Positions 53,271-62,470 of a stretch of 64,000 nt of DNA are shown piece after piece (positions within the stretch are counted from its first letter, which is position 1; every line of letters starts with the position of its first letter). Below the pieces are notes generated by a model. It saw only the letters and a program-made list of their open reading frames with translations, made no database searches and was not told the DNA's origin. The DNA is from CAYVAP01 sp964343195 (GTDB lineage: Bacteria; Bacteroidota; Bacteroidia; J057), in the NCBI GenBank assembly GCA_964343195.1, contig CAYFIR010000006.1:78796-142795 (forward strand), in the 5' to 3' direction. The translations under genes were made by a program, and so were the position numbers.

Positions 53271-55535
53271 CTACTGCTTGACCACCTTCACGCTCGCGCG
53301 GGCCTCCCCTGCCTGCAGCACTGCGTGGTATAGCCCTGCGGGCAGGTCATGGGCCGGGACGAGTAGCTCCTGCGGGCCGGCCTTGGTCCACTCGCCCTCC
53401 TGCAAGGTGCGGATGGGGCGGCCCATGGCGTCGTAGAGGATGAGGGTGACCGGCCCGGTCTCGGGCAGGGGGTAGCGCAGGGTTAGCGAGGCGGTGAAGG
53501 GGTTGGGGTGGGCGGTGAGGGAGAGTTCATCCGCTTTAGAAAGCTGAGCGCCTTCTCTCGCCATTCGCATCTGCCGATTGGGGTGCTGGTAAGTGTTGCT
53601 TTGGCAAAATGTCTGAATCTGACTGGCGGTTTGTAGCGGAATGGTCTGGGTACATTGGGTGGGATCCCCGATGATGAGCTCCACTCCCGGTGGAATATCC
53701 GCATCGGGGGCGACGATGATCTCTTCGCCAGCAATGATTTTGATTCCGTTGGGGCCGGGTTGAAAGGTGGCACCGTCTTCAATGGTGATTGTTTCCCAGG
53801 CTATCAGATCGGTAGTGAGTACTCCCTGAGAGCCGTCAAGCATAATATCCGTTTTGTATCCTTCATAAGGGTCATCCCAGAATGACCCAGCTAGTCCAAA
53901 CTGACTGCCTAACTCGGCAGAGTACTCTAGAACCAGAAGAACGTTTTGGGTGTTCATATCTGCATCTTCACGTTTTAAGTTAATGTAGAGTTTCAAGCCA
54001 ATTTCACTAAGAGGTTTCATACTCCGGACATCAAAGGTGAAATCTGGCAGACACCCTAGTTTTACCACCCTGCTCCGATAGAATGGCTCGACCGATAGAC
54101 CCTCCGTAACTGATAGCATGTCAAGGCTATAGATTTGCTCCCTCAAGGTAATTGCTGCTTGTATCTCTTGAACTTCTAAATCTGCGGATGGGTTCATCAA
54201 CAGCTTTAGTGAGGACTCATCTAGTTTTAGCTTGTAGTCATGAATGGTTGCCATTGGGGTTGAGGGTATTGAGGTGGTAGATAGGTTGTAGAATAACTTA
54301 GGCTTCTCCATCAGATTAAACGTCCCCATCACCTCATTGTAGAAGGGATACCACTCTGCTTGGGACTCATTGTTCGCATTTTTCGAGCCTGGCGTATAAA
54401 ATATCACATCATCAAAGGGATAGGTTGAGACGATGTTCCCCTGAAGTGAAATATTGGCGTTCATGGCCATGGGGGTAAGCTTGACCTCCTCCGGACCAGG
54501 TGATTCGCTTCCGCCGGCAACGAAAAACTTGACCAACTCAAGGGCCCCTGCGATGTAGGGTGCAGCGGCCAGGCCCTTTTGTAAAAAGGTGCTGGTCTTC
54601 AGTACAGCCTGAAGGGCATTCAACTGATTGACCTTTTGTTGCTCCTGCTGATTAAGGTAAGCCGGAGTGAGCCCCTCTATTTTGAGGGCCTTGAGCTGCG
54701 CTTTAGTCCATGCATTGACGGTCTTGTAGGACTTCTGGGCTTGTTTACCTGCCCCCACCAACTCCTGGAAAGAGTATCCGTCCTCCTCTACCTGCCCATT
54801 GGTCTGATCGGTGATGTCTGCCAAGGTGCCGGTGATGTCCCCACTGAGGTTGACCATGGCAGTGTCGATCAGCGAGATCCTCATACTCATTCTGGATTCA
54901 TATTCACAGACGCAGGGGTCGTAGGCCATGGGAAAATCGGCGTAAAACCACTTGGAGTTTCCTCCTCGGTAACGCATCACCGACATCGCGCTGCGAGCCG
55001 CCGAGGGAAAGGTTTCTACCGCCTGTACTTCGGAGATATGAGAATAAACGGAGGGAACGTACTCCCCACCATCATCAAATAAGGCCAAAATACGGGCTCC
55101 ATTATGGTTCTCCTCTGGATCACCAGCGGCCATCACCCGCATGATGCCCGTGTATTTATTTTACAGCACCATATACACAAAACCTGCCTGAGTGGTCTGA
55201 TTGGTTCCGTCAGGATTGACCCCGGTCTTCTAAGTAATCAGTTCCCAGCCATCTTCAGGCTGCATGTCCTTGCTGTCCACCAAATGTGACAGGTCGCCAT
55301 TGTTGGGGTGATAGAAAGGAGACTGAATAAAGGTGGCCGAAGGAGGCTGATACTCCGAATTCACAGGGAAGTACTCCACCCGCCAATCAAAGGGATTGGG
55401 TACGGCGATGCTCCCGGATTCTGATACCGGGTTGTCGGGGTCGGTGCTGATGGACTTGTCTGGGCAGTGCTGTGCCCATAGCAGGGCTATGCTCAGCCAA
55501 GCGGCGAGCAGACCGGAGAGTATATGCTGGTACAT
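53271..55535 (-). pseudogene. T9SS type A secreted protein interrupted by two in-frame stop codons
   Basis: One reading frame runs from ATG 55535 (signal peptide MYQHILSGLLAAWLSIALLW, continuing to AQ at 21-22) to the stop at 53271, 755 codons, broken only by TAG at 55230-55232 and TAA at 55161-55163. Around the stops it reads GWELIT-stop-KTGVNPDGTNQTTQAGFVYMVL-stop-NKYTGIMRV. In similar proteins, as I remember them, these positions are aromatic or tyrosine (for example LYNKYTG). The body is helical then beta-rich, and the C-terminus has a T9SS type A domain (HPNPFTASLTLRYPLPETG). The last ~260 bases are clearly GC-richer than the body. As written the product is a 101-residue fragment plus a 623-codon remainder. 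It is 2 bp after the lipoprotein gene in the same operon. Confidence 0.75.
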
Positions 55536-55537
55536 GT

Positions 55538-56320
55538 TTAGTCAATTTTGATGCCCTGAAATTGATCCCGGTGATAAGGCTCCCGGGTTTTGTAGTCGAT
55601 GTGGATGAAACGATTGGTGCTGTCTAAAAAGCACCAGGCAACTACCCCGTCACAGATAGGAGTTACATAGTCATCCATTACATTCAGTGAAAGTACTTTG
55701 TAACCCAGCCCCCCGCTTGCCCCGAAAGATTCAGGTATACACCCAGGGTTAATGTTGAACAGAAAATTGGGCGGCTCGTTGGGATACTGCGGCAAAGGCC
55801 CGATCGAGACCTCAAAGCTGTCATTGGGGGCAGAGGCCAGCACTCCCCGATAGCTACCCCGTATGGCTGGCTGATTGCGGGGCACCACGGTCAGGTACTG
55901 CACAGCTGTGTCTCTGCCGTCCTCGCCGGGAAAGCAGGCCGTATCGGGCTCGCGCTCCACGATGAGCTGTATCCTGAGCCGGGGCTCTGGATCCACAAAG
56001 AAAAGATAAACCGTCTGGTCCGTAAACGTTCTATTATCCTGCCCAATGGTCCACTCATAGCGGTCGTAGCCCTCTGGCCCTTGAAACTCGGTCATGGGTT
56101 GACCTTCCAGAACTGTATCAACGACCAGAAAAGTATCTTTCAACGTCGGATGATAGCGATTGGTGAAGGTTTGTCCGATCACGAAGTTCGCCGAAACTGG
56201 CTGAGAGTTCCAGCAGGGATCATAGTTCTCACACTCCGGATTTGTCGGATCATCGCAGCGCTTGCAGCCCTGCCAGACGATCAGGCCCGATAGGGCCAGC
56301 AACAGCAATAAGTTTTTCAT
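55538..56320 (-). CDS. Lipoprotein of a decayed T9SS locus
   Basis: From ATG 56320 the protein is 260 residues; the frame is open 14 codons further back but the lipoprotein signal (MKNLLLLLALSGLIVWQGCK, Cys19) sets the start. The mature part has several cysteines near the start (CKRCDDPTNPECENYDPC) and a beta-rich body (FVIGQTFTNRYHPTLKDTFL, then YEWTIGQDNRTFTDQTVYLF with a PKD-like cadence). No known family is recognised. The next gene, broken by stops, starts 2 bp after it, so the two were translationally coupled. Confidence 0.65.
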   Translation of the reverse strand: MKNLLLLLALSGLIVWQGCKRCDDPTNPECENYDPCWNSQPVSANFVIGQTFTNRYHPTLKDTFLVVDTVLEGQPMTEFQGPEGYDRYEWTIGQDNRTFTDQTVYLFFVDPEPRLRIQLIVEREPDTACFPGEDGRDTAVQYLTVVPRNQPAIRGSYRGVLASAPNDSFEVSIGPLPQYPNEPPNFLFNINPGCIPESFGASGGLGYKVLSLNVMDDYVTPICDGVVAWCFLDSTNRFIHIDYKTREPYHRDQFQGIKID

Positions 56321-56390
56321 GGAATTGGTGTTATGGATTGAGAAAAGGGGCAGGGGAGACATACTGAAAGAGATGTCCCCTTTACCGTAC

Positions 56391-56660
56391 CTATTCTTGC
56401 GATTGGTTATCGGTAGTAGCCAATTCCGCCTCCAACTCTGCCACGCGCTTCTCCAGCGCGATGGTGTGCAGGTAGAGCTCTTCGAGCTTCTCTTGTAGCT
56501 GTACGGTGAAGGCGGTCAGTTCTACTCCTCCGTCGGCATCTACCTGGGCTTGGGAGACCATGCCGGGCAGGTGGTGGTGCTGCCAGACGTATTGCTCCAC
56601 CTCGGAGACGGGCATCAGACGGTAGCTGGGCTGGCGGGAAGCAAAAATATTGTGCCTCAT
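56391..56660 (-). pseudogene. 3' remnant of a tail-fibre-like/surface protein
   Basis: The 89-codon frame reads SYRLMPVSEVEQYVWQHHHL-PGMVSQAQVDADGG, then LQEKLEELYLHTIALEKRVA. This is the usual end of long Bacteroidota tail-fibre-domain or cell-wall-anchor-like proteins (a variant of YxLMxLxEVExYIxxHxHLPG...LLEKVEELTLYxI). The rest of the gene is missing: an in-frame TAA lies 12 codons before the ATG. It is most likely a decay remnant, though a short independent gene cannot be excluded. Confidence 0.5.
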
Positions 56661-57113
56661 GGGAAACTGGTTATAGGCATGATCAAATGCTCCTTAGCAA
56701 GGCATTTGATACCCTAAAGCCAAAACCAATGTATCTACAACCAGAGAGGGCGTCCAAATACATTTCCCATATATGACTAAAGTCATCTCGATTGCAGGCA
56801 TATGTGTCAGATTGTAATGTTGGATTCCCTTTTCGCAGGTTGTAACCCCGAGCCGAGCCGATCCGTTACTGGTCGTGGGGTAGCACCGTATGCCTATCAA
56901 GAAGACAACCCTCTTCCTTGCTGCGTGGCTTTAGCCCGCAGCAATCCCAATTGCCTGGGGTTAAAACCGCCCGGCAATCAGGCAATTCCGAAGGTACCCT
57001 CTTCCTTGCTGCGCGGCTTTAGCCCGCAGCACGCAACAACCGCCCCCCATTCGCGTTTTTGATCCATAGCGACTATTTTTCCGCATTGATTCACCCCAAT
57101 TCACTTTCATTTC
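56661..57113. other. Intergenic stretch with paired REP-like palindromes
   Basis: No gene is supported. The left part is featureless; the right part holds the composite repeat at 56908-57031, just before the M1 peptidase gene. Confidence 0.6.
56908..57031. repeat. Paired REP-like element: two 36-bp direct copies flanking an inverted-repeat core
   Basis: Two 36-bp copies (56908-56943 and 56996-57031) differ at one base and are offset by 88 bp. Each has an internal palindrome GCTGCG-n-GGCTTTAGCC-n-GCAGC that folds into a hairpin. Between them AATTGCCTG (56949-56957) and CAGGCAATT (56979-56987) form a second inverted repeat around GGTTAAAACC. This looks like the BIME arrangement of REP sequences. 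Confidence 0.65.
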
Positions 57114-58748
57114 ATGTCCTTACGATTCCTTTGCTTGCTCGCGGCCCTTTCCCTGGGACTCAGCCTGCTGGCCCAACCCAACTTCACCCGGCAGGATACG
57201 CTGCGCGGCTCCATCACCCCCGAACGTGCCTGGTGGGACCTGACCTATTACCACCTTTCGGTAGCTGTAGATCCGGAAGCCCAGACACTGGAGGGAACCA
57301 ACCTCATCCAATACCGCGTGCTGGAGCAGCCACAGCGCATGCAGATCGACCTACAACCTCCCATGCAGGCCACGGCTTTTCATCAGGATGGTGAGGAGCT
57401 CAGGTTTGAACGGGATGGCAATGTCTATTGGGTGGAGGTGCCAACAGATGTGGTGAAAGGGCAGGTGTACGAACTGACCGTTGCCTTTGGGGGAAACCCT
57501 CCCGTCGCGGCCAACCCTCCCTGGGATGGCGGCCTCACCTGGGCAGAGCGTAAGGGCAAGCCCTTCATCGCTACTTCCTGCCAGGGCGACGGCGCCAGCC
57601 TATGGTGGCCCTGCAAGGACCACATGTACGACGAAACCGACAGCATGCTCATCAGCGTCACCGTCCCTGAGGCGCTGATGGATGTTTCCAACGGGCAACT
57701 GAGGGGCGTGGACGAAAACGGAGATGGAACAAAGACCTTCCACTGGTTTGTGAACAATCCCATCAACAACTATGGAGTCAACCTCAACATCGGCGACTAT
57801 ATCCACTGGGGCGAGGTCTATGAAGGAGAAAAGGGCAATTTGGCCTGTGACTACTACGTGTTGCGGGGAAATAAGGAAAAAGCCGAAAAGCAGTTTGCCC
57901 AGGTGCCCATGATGCTGGAGGCCTTCGAGCACTGGTTTGGGCCATATCCCTTCTATGAAGATGGCTACAAACTGGTGGAAGTTCCCTATCTGGGCATGGA
58001 GCACCAAAGCTCGGTCACCTACGGCAATTATTTTCGAAATGGCTACCTGGGAACCGACCTCAGCAGCAGCGGGTGGGGGCTGAAGTTTGACTTCATCATC
58101 ATCCATGAGAGCGGCCACGAATGGTTTGCCAACAACATCACCTATCAGGACATCGCCGACATGTGGGTGCACGAAGGCTTTACCGCCTATTCAGAAAATC
58201 TCTACCTCGATTATCACTTTGGGACGAATGCGGCATCAGAATATGTCCTGGGCACCCGCAGTGCCATCAGCAATGACCGGCCCATCATTGGTTACTACGA
58301 CGTCAACCACAGCGGATCGGGGGACATGTATTATAAAGGCGCCAACCTGCTCCATACCCTGCGGCAGGTTGTGGACGACGATGAAAAGTGGCGGAGCATC
58401 CTGCGAGGGCTGAACGAAACATTTTACCATCAGACCGTGACGACGCAGCAGGTCGAGGACTATCTGAGCGAACAGGCTGGTCGCGATCTTTCGGCTGTTT
58501 TTGACCAGTACCTGAGGGATACGCGCATTCCAGTGTTGGAATACCGCCTCAACAACGGCCGGTTTAACTACCGCTGGGGCAACGCTGTCCGGGGCTTTGA
58601 CCTGCCGATAGAAGTGATGCTCAATGGAGAAGTGGTGAAACTGGAACCTATCCAAAGCTGGCAGAGCCTCAAAGGCTGGGAAGATGGCACCGAGGTAGTG
58701 ATTGACCCCGATTACTACGTCGGGTACATGAACCTGACGGGGAAGTGA
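57114..58748 (+). CDS. M1-family metallopeptidase (aminopeptidase N-like), secreted
   Basis: The 544-residue protein has a signal peptide (MSLRFLCLLAALSLGLSLLA, cut near residue 21). An N-terminal beta domain (~30-230) precedes the catalytic domain. The exopeptidase motif is GMEHQ at 294-298, and the zinc motif HESGHEW gives His331, Glu332 and His335, with the third ligand Glu354 in WVHEGFTAYSE. It ends after the catalytic region and a short tail (total 544), so it lacks the large C-terminal helical domain of PepN. It is probably periplasmic; no sorting domain is present. Active-site residues are complete. Confidence 0.94.
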   Translation: MSLRFLCLLAALSLGLSLLAQPNFTRQDTLRGSITPERAWWDLTYYHLSVAVDPEAQTLEGTNLIQYRVLEQPQRMQIDLQPPMQATAFHQDGEELRFERDGNVYWVEVPTDVVKGQVYELTVAFGGNPPVAANPPWDGGLTWAERKGKPFIATSCQGDGASLWWPCKDHMYDETDSMLISVTVPEALMDVSNGQLRGVDENGDGTKTFHWFVNNPINNYGVNLNIGDYIHWGEVYEGEKGNLACDYYVLRGNKEKAEKQFAQVPMMLEAFEHWFGPYPFYEDGYKLVEVPYLGMEHQSSVTYGNYFRNGYLGTDLSSSGWGLKFDFIIIHESGHEWFANNITYQDIADMWVHEGFTAYSENLYLDYHFGTNAASEYVLGTRSAISNDRPIIGYYDVNHSGSGDMYYKGANLLHTLRQVVDDDEKWRSILRGLNETFYHQTVTTQQVEDYLSEQAGRDLSAVFDQYLRDTRIPVLEYRLNNGRFNYRWGNAVRGFDLPIEVMLNGEVVKLEPIQSWQSLKGWEDGTEVVIDPDYYVGYMNLTGK

Positions 58749-58753
58749 ATGGC

Positions 58754-59095
58754 CTATCTTTCGGTCGAGGAAACCCTAGTCATTTTTCGTACCCGTATCC
58801 AAAATACCAGACACATCAGGCTCCCGATGCCCAGCATCAGGGGGCCTAGTTTTTCCAGCACCATCAGGATCATTTCCTCTGGGGATGAATAGGGCAGGGG
58901 TTTGGCGCTGAGCACCAGATAGCCGCTGAAAACCAGGTAGTAGCCCGCCATGAGAAACTGTGTCCAAACCTTCACGGAAGCCACTTCTTTTCCTGATTTT
59001 TCGATGAGCCAGTTTTTCAATGCGAGACTGATGTATTGACCCAGCAAGAGCATCAGGACCAGGCCAAGGGACAGGTATAATAGCGGAACAACCAT
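58754..59095 (-). CDS. Small three-helix membrane protein, unknown
   Basis: The 113-residue protein has three to four hydrophobic segments (about residues 4-22, 44-63 and 83-101), separated by short charged loops (EKSGKEVASVKVW, then RVRKMTRVSSTER at the end). I do not recognise a family. It is convergent with the M1 peptidase, 5 bp away, and follows the ABC exporter gene on the same strand at about 155 bp. Confidence 0.55.
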   Translation of the reverse strand: MVVPLLYLSLGLVLMLLLGQYISLALKNWLIEKSGKEVASVKVWTQFLMAGYYLVFSGYLVLSAKPLPYSSPEEMILMVLEKLGPLMLGIGSLMCLVFWIRVRKMTRVSSTER

Positions 59096-59250
59096 AACAG
59101 TTTTTTTTCAATAAATACTGAAAGTTGTGAATGTTTGTTTCGCTAGATGTAGCCTATTTACCCGACATTGCCATAAGTCATCTCCAACAAAGCGCCAGAG
59201 AAACTCGAAATGGACGTTTCTCCTCCTGCGAATCAGCCATTTTGTGGCGA

Positions 59251-61071
59251 CTAATTGACATCAGAGGCATCGACCAATTGCAACCTAAGCAGGTTGCTGT
59301 AGGTGCCATCGGCGCGCTGGGTCAGTTCCTCATGGGTGCCAGACTCGATGACTTCGCCCTGCTCCAGCACGTAGATGCGGTCCACGCTTCGGATGGTCGA
59401 AAGTCGGTGCGCAATGATGAAGGTCGTCCGGTTTTGCATCAACAGGTTGAGGGCATCCTGCACGAGGTGCTCTGACTCCGCATCCAGCGAACTGGTCGCT
59501 TCATCCAGAATCAATATCGCTGGGTCTTTCAGAATAGCTCGGGCGATGGCAATTCGCTGGCGCTGACCACCGGAAAGCTTAACTCCGCGGTCGCCCACGA
59601 GGGTTTCCAGGCCTTCAGGAAAGCGCGAGATGAATTCCCATGCGTTGGCTTTCCTGGCAGCGGCGATGACCTGCTCCTCGGTCGCTTCGGGGCGGCCATA
59701 GGCGATGTTGTCGCGTATCGAACCGCCAAACAGGATCACCTCCTGCGGCACCAGCCCAATATTGGCGCGCAGCTCGGGCAGGTCATATTCGCTCATGTCC
59801 TTGCCATCGATGATCAATTGTCCCTTCTGGGCATGGTGAAATCCGAGCAGCAGGGCCGTCATGGTCGATTTTCCTGCGCCGCTATGGCCTACGAGGGCTA
59901 CCTTGGTCCCCACGGGCACCTGCATGTTGATGCCTTTTAGCACCTCCGTTTCGGGTCGGGTCGGGTAGGCGAATGACACGTCCTGGAAGGTCACATCGCC
60001 CTTGAGACGAGAAGCCGACTCGTGCGTTGGCACTTCCGACAGTTCAAATTCTGCTTTTTCCCGCAAAATATCCCGGATGCGTTCGGAAGCACCTACGGTC
60101 TTTTGTAACTGACCATACATATCCCCCAGCCCCGCGATGGAGCCTCCTACAAAGAGGGTGATCATGACGAAAAATACCAGGTCTTCGACTGCCAGTTCGT
60201 CCAGACCGATCAGGCGGGCTCCATACCAAATGGTCAGGGTAATGCCTCCAAAAACAGCCGTGATCAGGAATACCACGAAAGCCCCACGGGCATTGGCGGC
60301 CTGGAGGGCATATTTCACTACATCCTGCAGTCCCTTTCGGTAGCGGTTTACTTCGAATAATTCATTGGCGAAGGCCTTGACGGTCTGTACCGACTGCAGG
60401 GTTTCCTCCACCACGACATTGGCATCGGCCAGGGCGTCCTGCGAGCGCTTGCCCATCTTGCGGATGTAGCGTCCCAGGAACATTGCTCCGATGATCGCCG
60501 GAGGGAAGGTCGCGAGCATCACGAGGGTCAGTTCTGTAGAAACGAAGAAGAGCAGCCCTACGCCAACCAGAAAGGTGATGACCTGCCGCAGAAATTCAGC
60601 CAGGGTGACGGAAAGGGCGCTTTGCAACTGCTGCACATCGGAGGTGATGCGGCTCGTGAGTTCCCCTACGCGTCTTTCTTCGAAAAACGGGATCCCCAGC
60701 GTGATGAGCTTCTGATATAGAGCGGCCCGGATATCGGCCATGCTTCGCTCACTGACCTGGGCCATGAGGTAAATTCGCATGAAAGAAAAGACGGCCTGTA
60801 AGATCAGAATCAACGCCAGGTACAGGGCGACCTGCTGCAGTTGGTCCTGCCAGCCTGGCACCTGCTCCACCACCGGCCCCAGCAGCTCCTTCACATAGTT
60901 GATGAAGAAGAAGGTGGTACCCGTTGACAGGGTCAGAAAGACCATTCCCAGGATGAACTGATATCGGTAAGGGTGAACAAATCGAAATATTTCAAGGGCC
61001 TGTTTGAGGCTCTCGCGCGTGATTTTCTTCTTATCCGCCGGGTTGACCGGCTCTCTTCTGCGTTTTCCCAT
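59251..61071 (-). CDS. ABC-type exporter (fused membrane and ATPase domains, MsbA-like)
   Basis: The 606-residue half-transporter has an N-terminal six-helix membrane domain (~35-320) and a C-terminal ATPase: Walker A GHSGAGKS at 395-402, Q-loop VPQEVIL near 441, signature LSGGQRQ at 499-505, Walker B ILILDEATSSLD at 519-530 and the H-loop IIAHRLST. It should work as a homodimer that exports lipid or drug. It resembles MsbA/LmrA, but sequence alone does not identify the substrate. A TACCTTTG -7 element sits 17 nt before the start. Confidence 0.93.
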   Translation of the reverse strand: MGKRRREPVNPADKKKITRESLKQALEIFRFVHPYRYQFILGMVFLTLSTGTTFFFINYVKELLGPVVEQVPGWQDQLQQVALYLALILILQAVFSFMRIYLMAQVSERSMADIRAALYQKLITLGIPFFEERRVGELTSRITSDVQQLQSALSVTLAEFLRQVITFLVGVGLLFFVSTELTLVMLATFPPAIIGAMFLGRYIRKMGKRSQDALADANVVVEETLQSVQTVKAFANELFEVNRYRKGLQDVVKYALQAANARGAFVVFLITAVFGGITLTIWYGARLIGLDELAVEDLVFFVMITLFVGGSIAGLGDMYGQLQKTVGASERIRDILREKAEFELSEVPTHESASRLKGDVTFQDVSFAYPTRPETEVLKGINMQVPVGTKVALVGHSGAGKSTMTALLLGFHHAQKGQLIIDGKDMSEYDLPELRANIGLVPQEVILFGGSIRDNIAYGRPEATEEQVIAAARKANAWEFISRFPEGLETLVGDRGVKLSGGQRQRIAIARAILKDPAILILDEATSSLDAESEHLVQDALNLLMQNRTTFIIAHRLSTIRSVDRIYVLEQGEVIESGTHEELTQRADGTYSNLLRLQLVDASDVN

Positions 61072-61087
61072 GTGTAAAATCTTGGGG

Positions 61088-61095
61088 CAAAGGTA
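61088..61095 (-). promoter_or_regulatory. -7 element of the ABC exporter gene
   Basis: On the minus strand this reads TACCTTTG, a full match to TAnnTTTG, 17 nt before the ATG at 61071. The -33 region, 20 nt upstream, reads TATG, a poor TTG. Confidence 0.5.
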
Positions 61096-61134
61096 CAGAT
61101 TGAAAAAGTGCTATACATAGCGAAGGGAGATTTG

Positions 61135-61166
61135 TTTGCCGAGGTCATTTTTCTCCCTTACTTTGG
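61135..61166 (+). promoter_or_regulatory. Promoter of the TPR protein gene
   Basis: TTTG (61135-61138), a 20-nt spacer and TACTTTGG (61159-61166). The -7 element has one position fewer than TAnnTTTG, so the match is good but not exact. The ATG at 61185 is 18 nt downstream. It is divergent from the ABC exporter promoter. Confidence 0.5.
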
Positions 61167-61184
61167 CGCAAAGACGATTACCTC

Positions 61185-62150
61185 ATGGCAGATATTTCAG
61201 ACGAGCAATTGGAGAGCATCCGCGAAGCAGCATGGCGAGCAGCCCAGGCCGGGAACCGGGAAGAAGCTCATCAGCATGCCCAGGCCCTGGTAGATCAGGG
61301 GCTGGAAGGGGGCTATCAGCTCAAGTCCATGCTGTACCTCGAAGACGAAGACCTGGAAAAGGCAATGAACCTGGTGAACGAGGGGGCAGAACGGCTGCCT
61401 GATTCCTGGAGCATGCGGCTGCTACAAGCTGACATCATGAGCATCGGCAATCAGGGCGAAGAGGCCCTTAAAATCCTGGAAGCTGCCCGTAAGTTGCCCG
61501 AGGTAGAATCTCACTGGATCGACATTGGGGAGGCCACAGTCCATGGGAGGATGATGGAAATTGACAAAGCCCTGAACCTGCTGCAGTCGGTGGAGCATCC
61601 TGATGCAATCAATTCGGCGATGGAGATGCAATTCGCCCTGATGGATTCTGTCGGACGCCATGACCTGATCATAGAAGTAGCCGAAGAAGACCTGGACCTG
61701 CTACAAGCGCCTAGAGATGGGGCCGAGGCGGCAATTTTATCCCGCATCATGACCCAGGTGGGGCAGGCTTATTGGTACGAGGAAGAAGACGACGATGCCG
61801 TGGAGCATTTCCTCAAACTGGCCATCGCCTATGACCGCACCAATCCTGACGCCCTGTACCTGCGCCGCGAGCTGGACGAGCTATTTTCTGAAAAGAGCCT
61901 AACCTATGAGTTGGAGTTAAAGGGCATCCTTTCTCAGCCAAATAACGAGGGACAGCCAACAGAAATGGTCTTCAGAGCCCACTATCAGATCATCGCCGAC
62001 TCGGAAGATGAGGCGCTGGCATTCATCCGACAATACGAGCCCGAAGACATCGCCAGTGCAGAGATGAGCATTCTCTCTGTCAACAGCGAGGCCAATGAGG
62101 AGGAGGAACTAAAGGGAATCTATGTGGTGTCACCTCTGGCTGAGGCATAG
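61185..62150 (+). CDS. TPR-like cytoplasmic protein
   Basis: The 321-residue acidic protein has no signal peptide. Residues ~1-220 form helical pairs of TPR type (AAWRAAQAGNREEAHQHAQA, LYLEDEDLEKAMNLVNEGAE, then AYWYEEEDDDAVEHFLKLAI). The C-terminal ~90 residues (LELKGILSQPNNEGQPTEMV, then AHYQIIADSEDEALAFIRQYE) are a beta-alpha module I do not recognise. It probably scaffolds a complex. It is divergent from the ABC exporter and followed by an octamer-repeat element. Confidence 0.7.
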   Translation: MADISDEQLESIREAAWRAAQAGNREEAHQHAQALVDQGLEGGYQLKSMLYLEDEDLEKAMNLVNEGAERLPDSWSMRLLQADIMSIGNQGEEALKILEAARKLPEVESHWIDIGEATVHGRMMEIDKALNLLQSVEHPDAINSAMEMQFALMDSVGRHDLIIEVAEEDLDLLQAPRDGAEAAILSRIMTQVGQAYWYEEEDDDAVEHFLKLAIAYDRTNPDALYLRRELDELFSEKSLTYELELKGILSQPNNEGQPTEMVFRAHYQIIADSEDEALAFIRQYEPEDIASAEMSILSVNSEANEEEELKGIYVVSPLAEA

Positions 62151-62470
62151 CAGGGTGATGGGCGTCACAGGCTGGAGTAAGTATATATAGGTATGAAGTA
62201 TACGGGGATATGAAGGAAAGTCGCTGCTTGAGACCTTCATACCTTCATACCTCCATACCTCCCCACCTCCATACCTCCATACCTCCAAAGACTTCTTCCC
62301 GCTCAGGGAGTTCTCCTTCTGGTTGATTCCACCCAGGGACAGGTTCACTCCGTAATGGGCTTCCGGGGGTCAACTCATGGTGACCAATCAGTGTATATCT
62401 CAGTGTGCTGCTGCTCCCCAAGGCACTTCACTGAATGTCCAACACTGAAACCTTCACCATGATGCGTACG
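62151..62470. other. Intergenic stretch holding the first octamer-repeat element
   Basis: No gene is supported before the barrel gene. It contains the repeat described at 62190-62286 and no clear promoter. Confidence 0.5.
62190..62286. repeat. Octamer tandem repeat with complementary arm, copy A
   Basis: Six 8-bp units of the type CTCCATAC/CTTCATAC (62235-62282) plus CTCC. A complementary GGTATGAAG lies at 62190-62198, so the region can fold back. The same design recurs at 63305-63388. Confidence 0.6.

Noticed and set aside
55161..55232. Stop codons read as tyrosine genome-wide
   Set aside because: All other genes in the window end normally at TAA, TAG or TGA, so a changed code is not supported.
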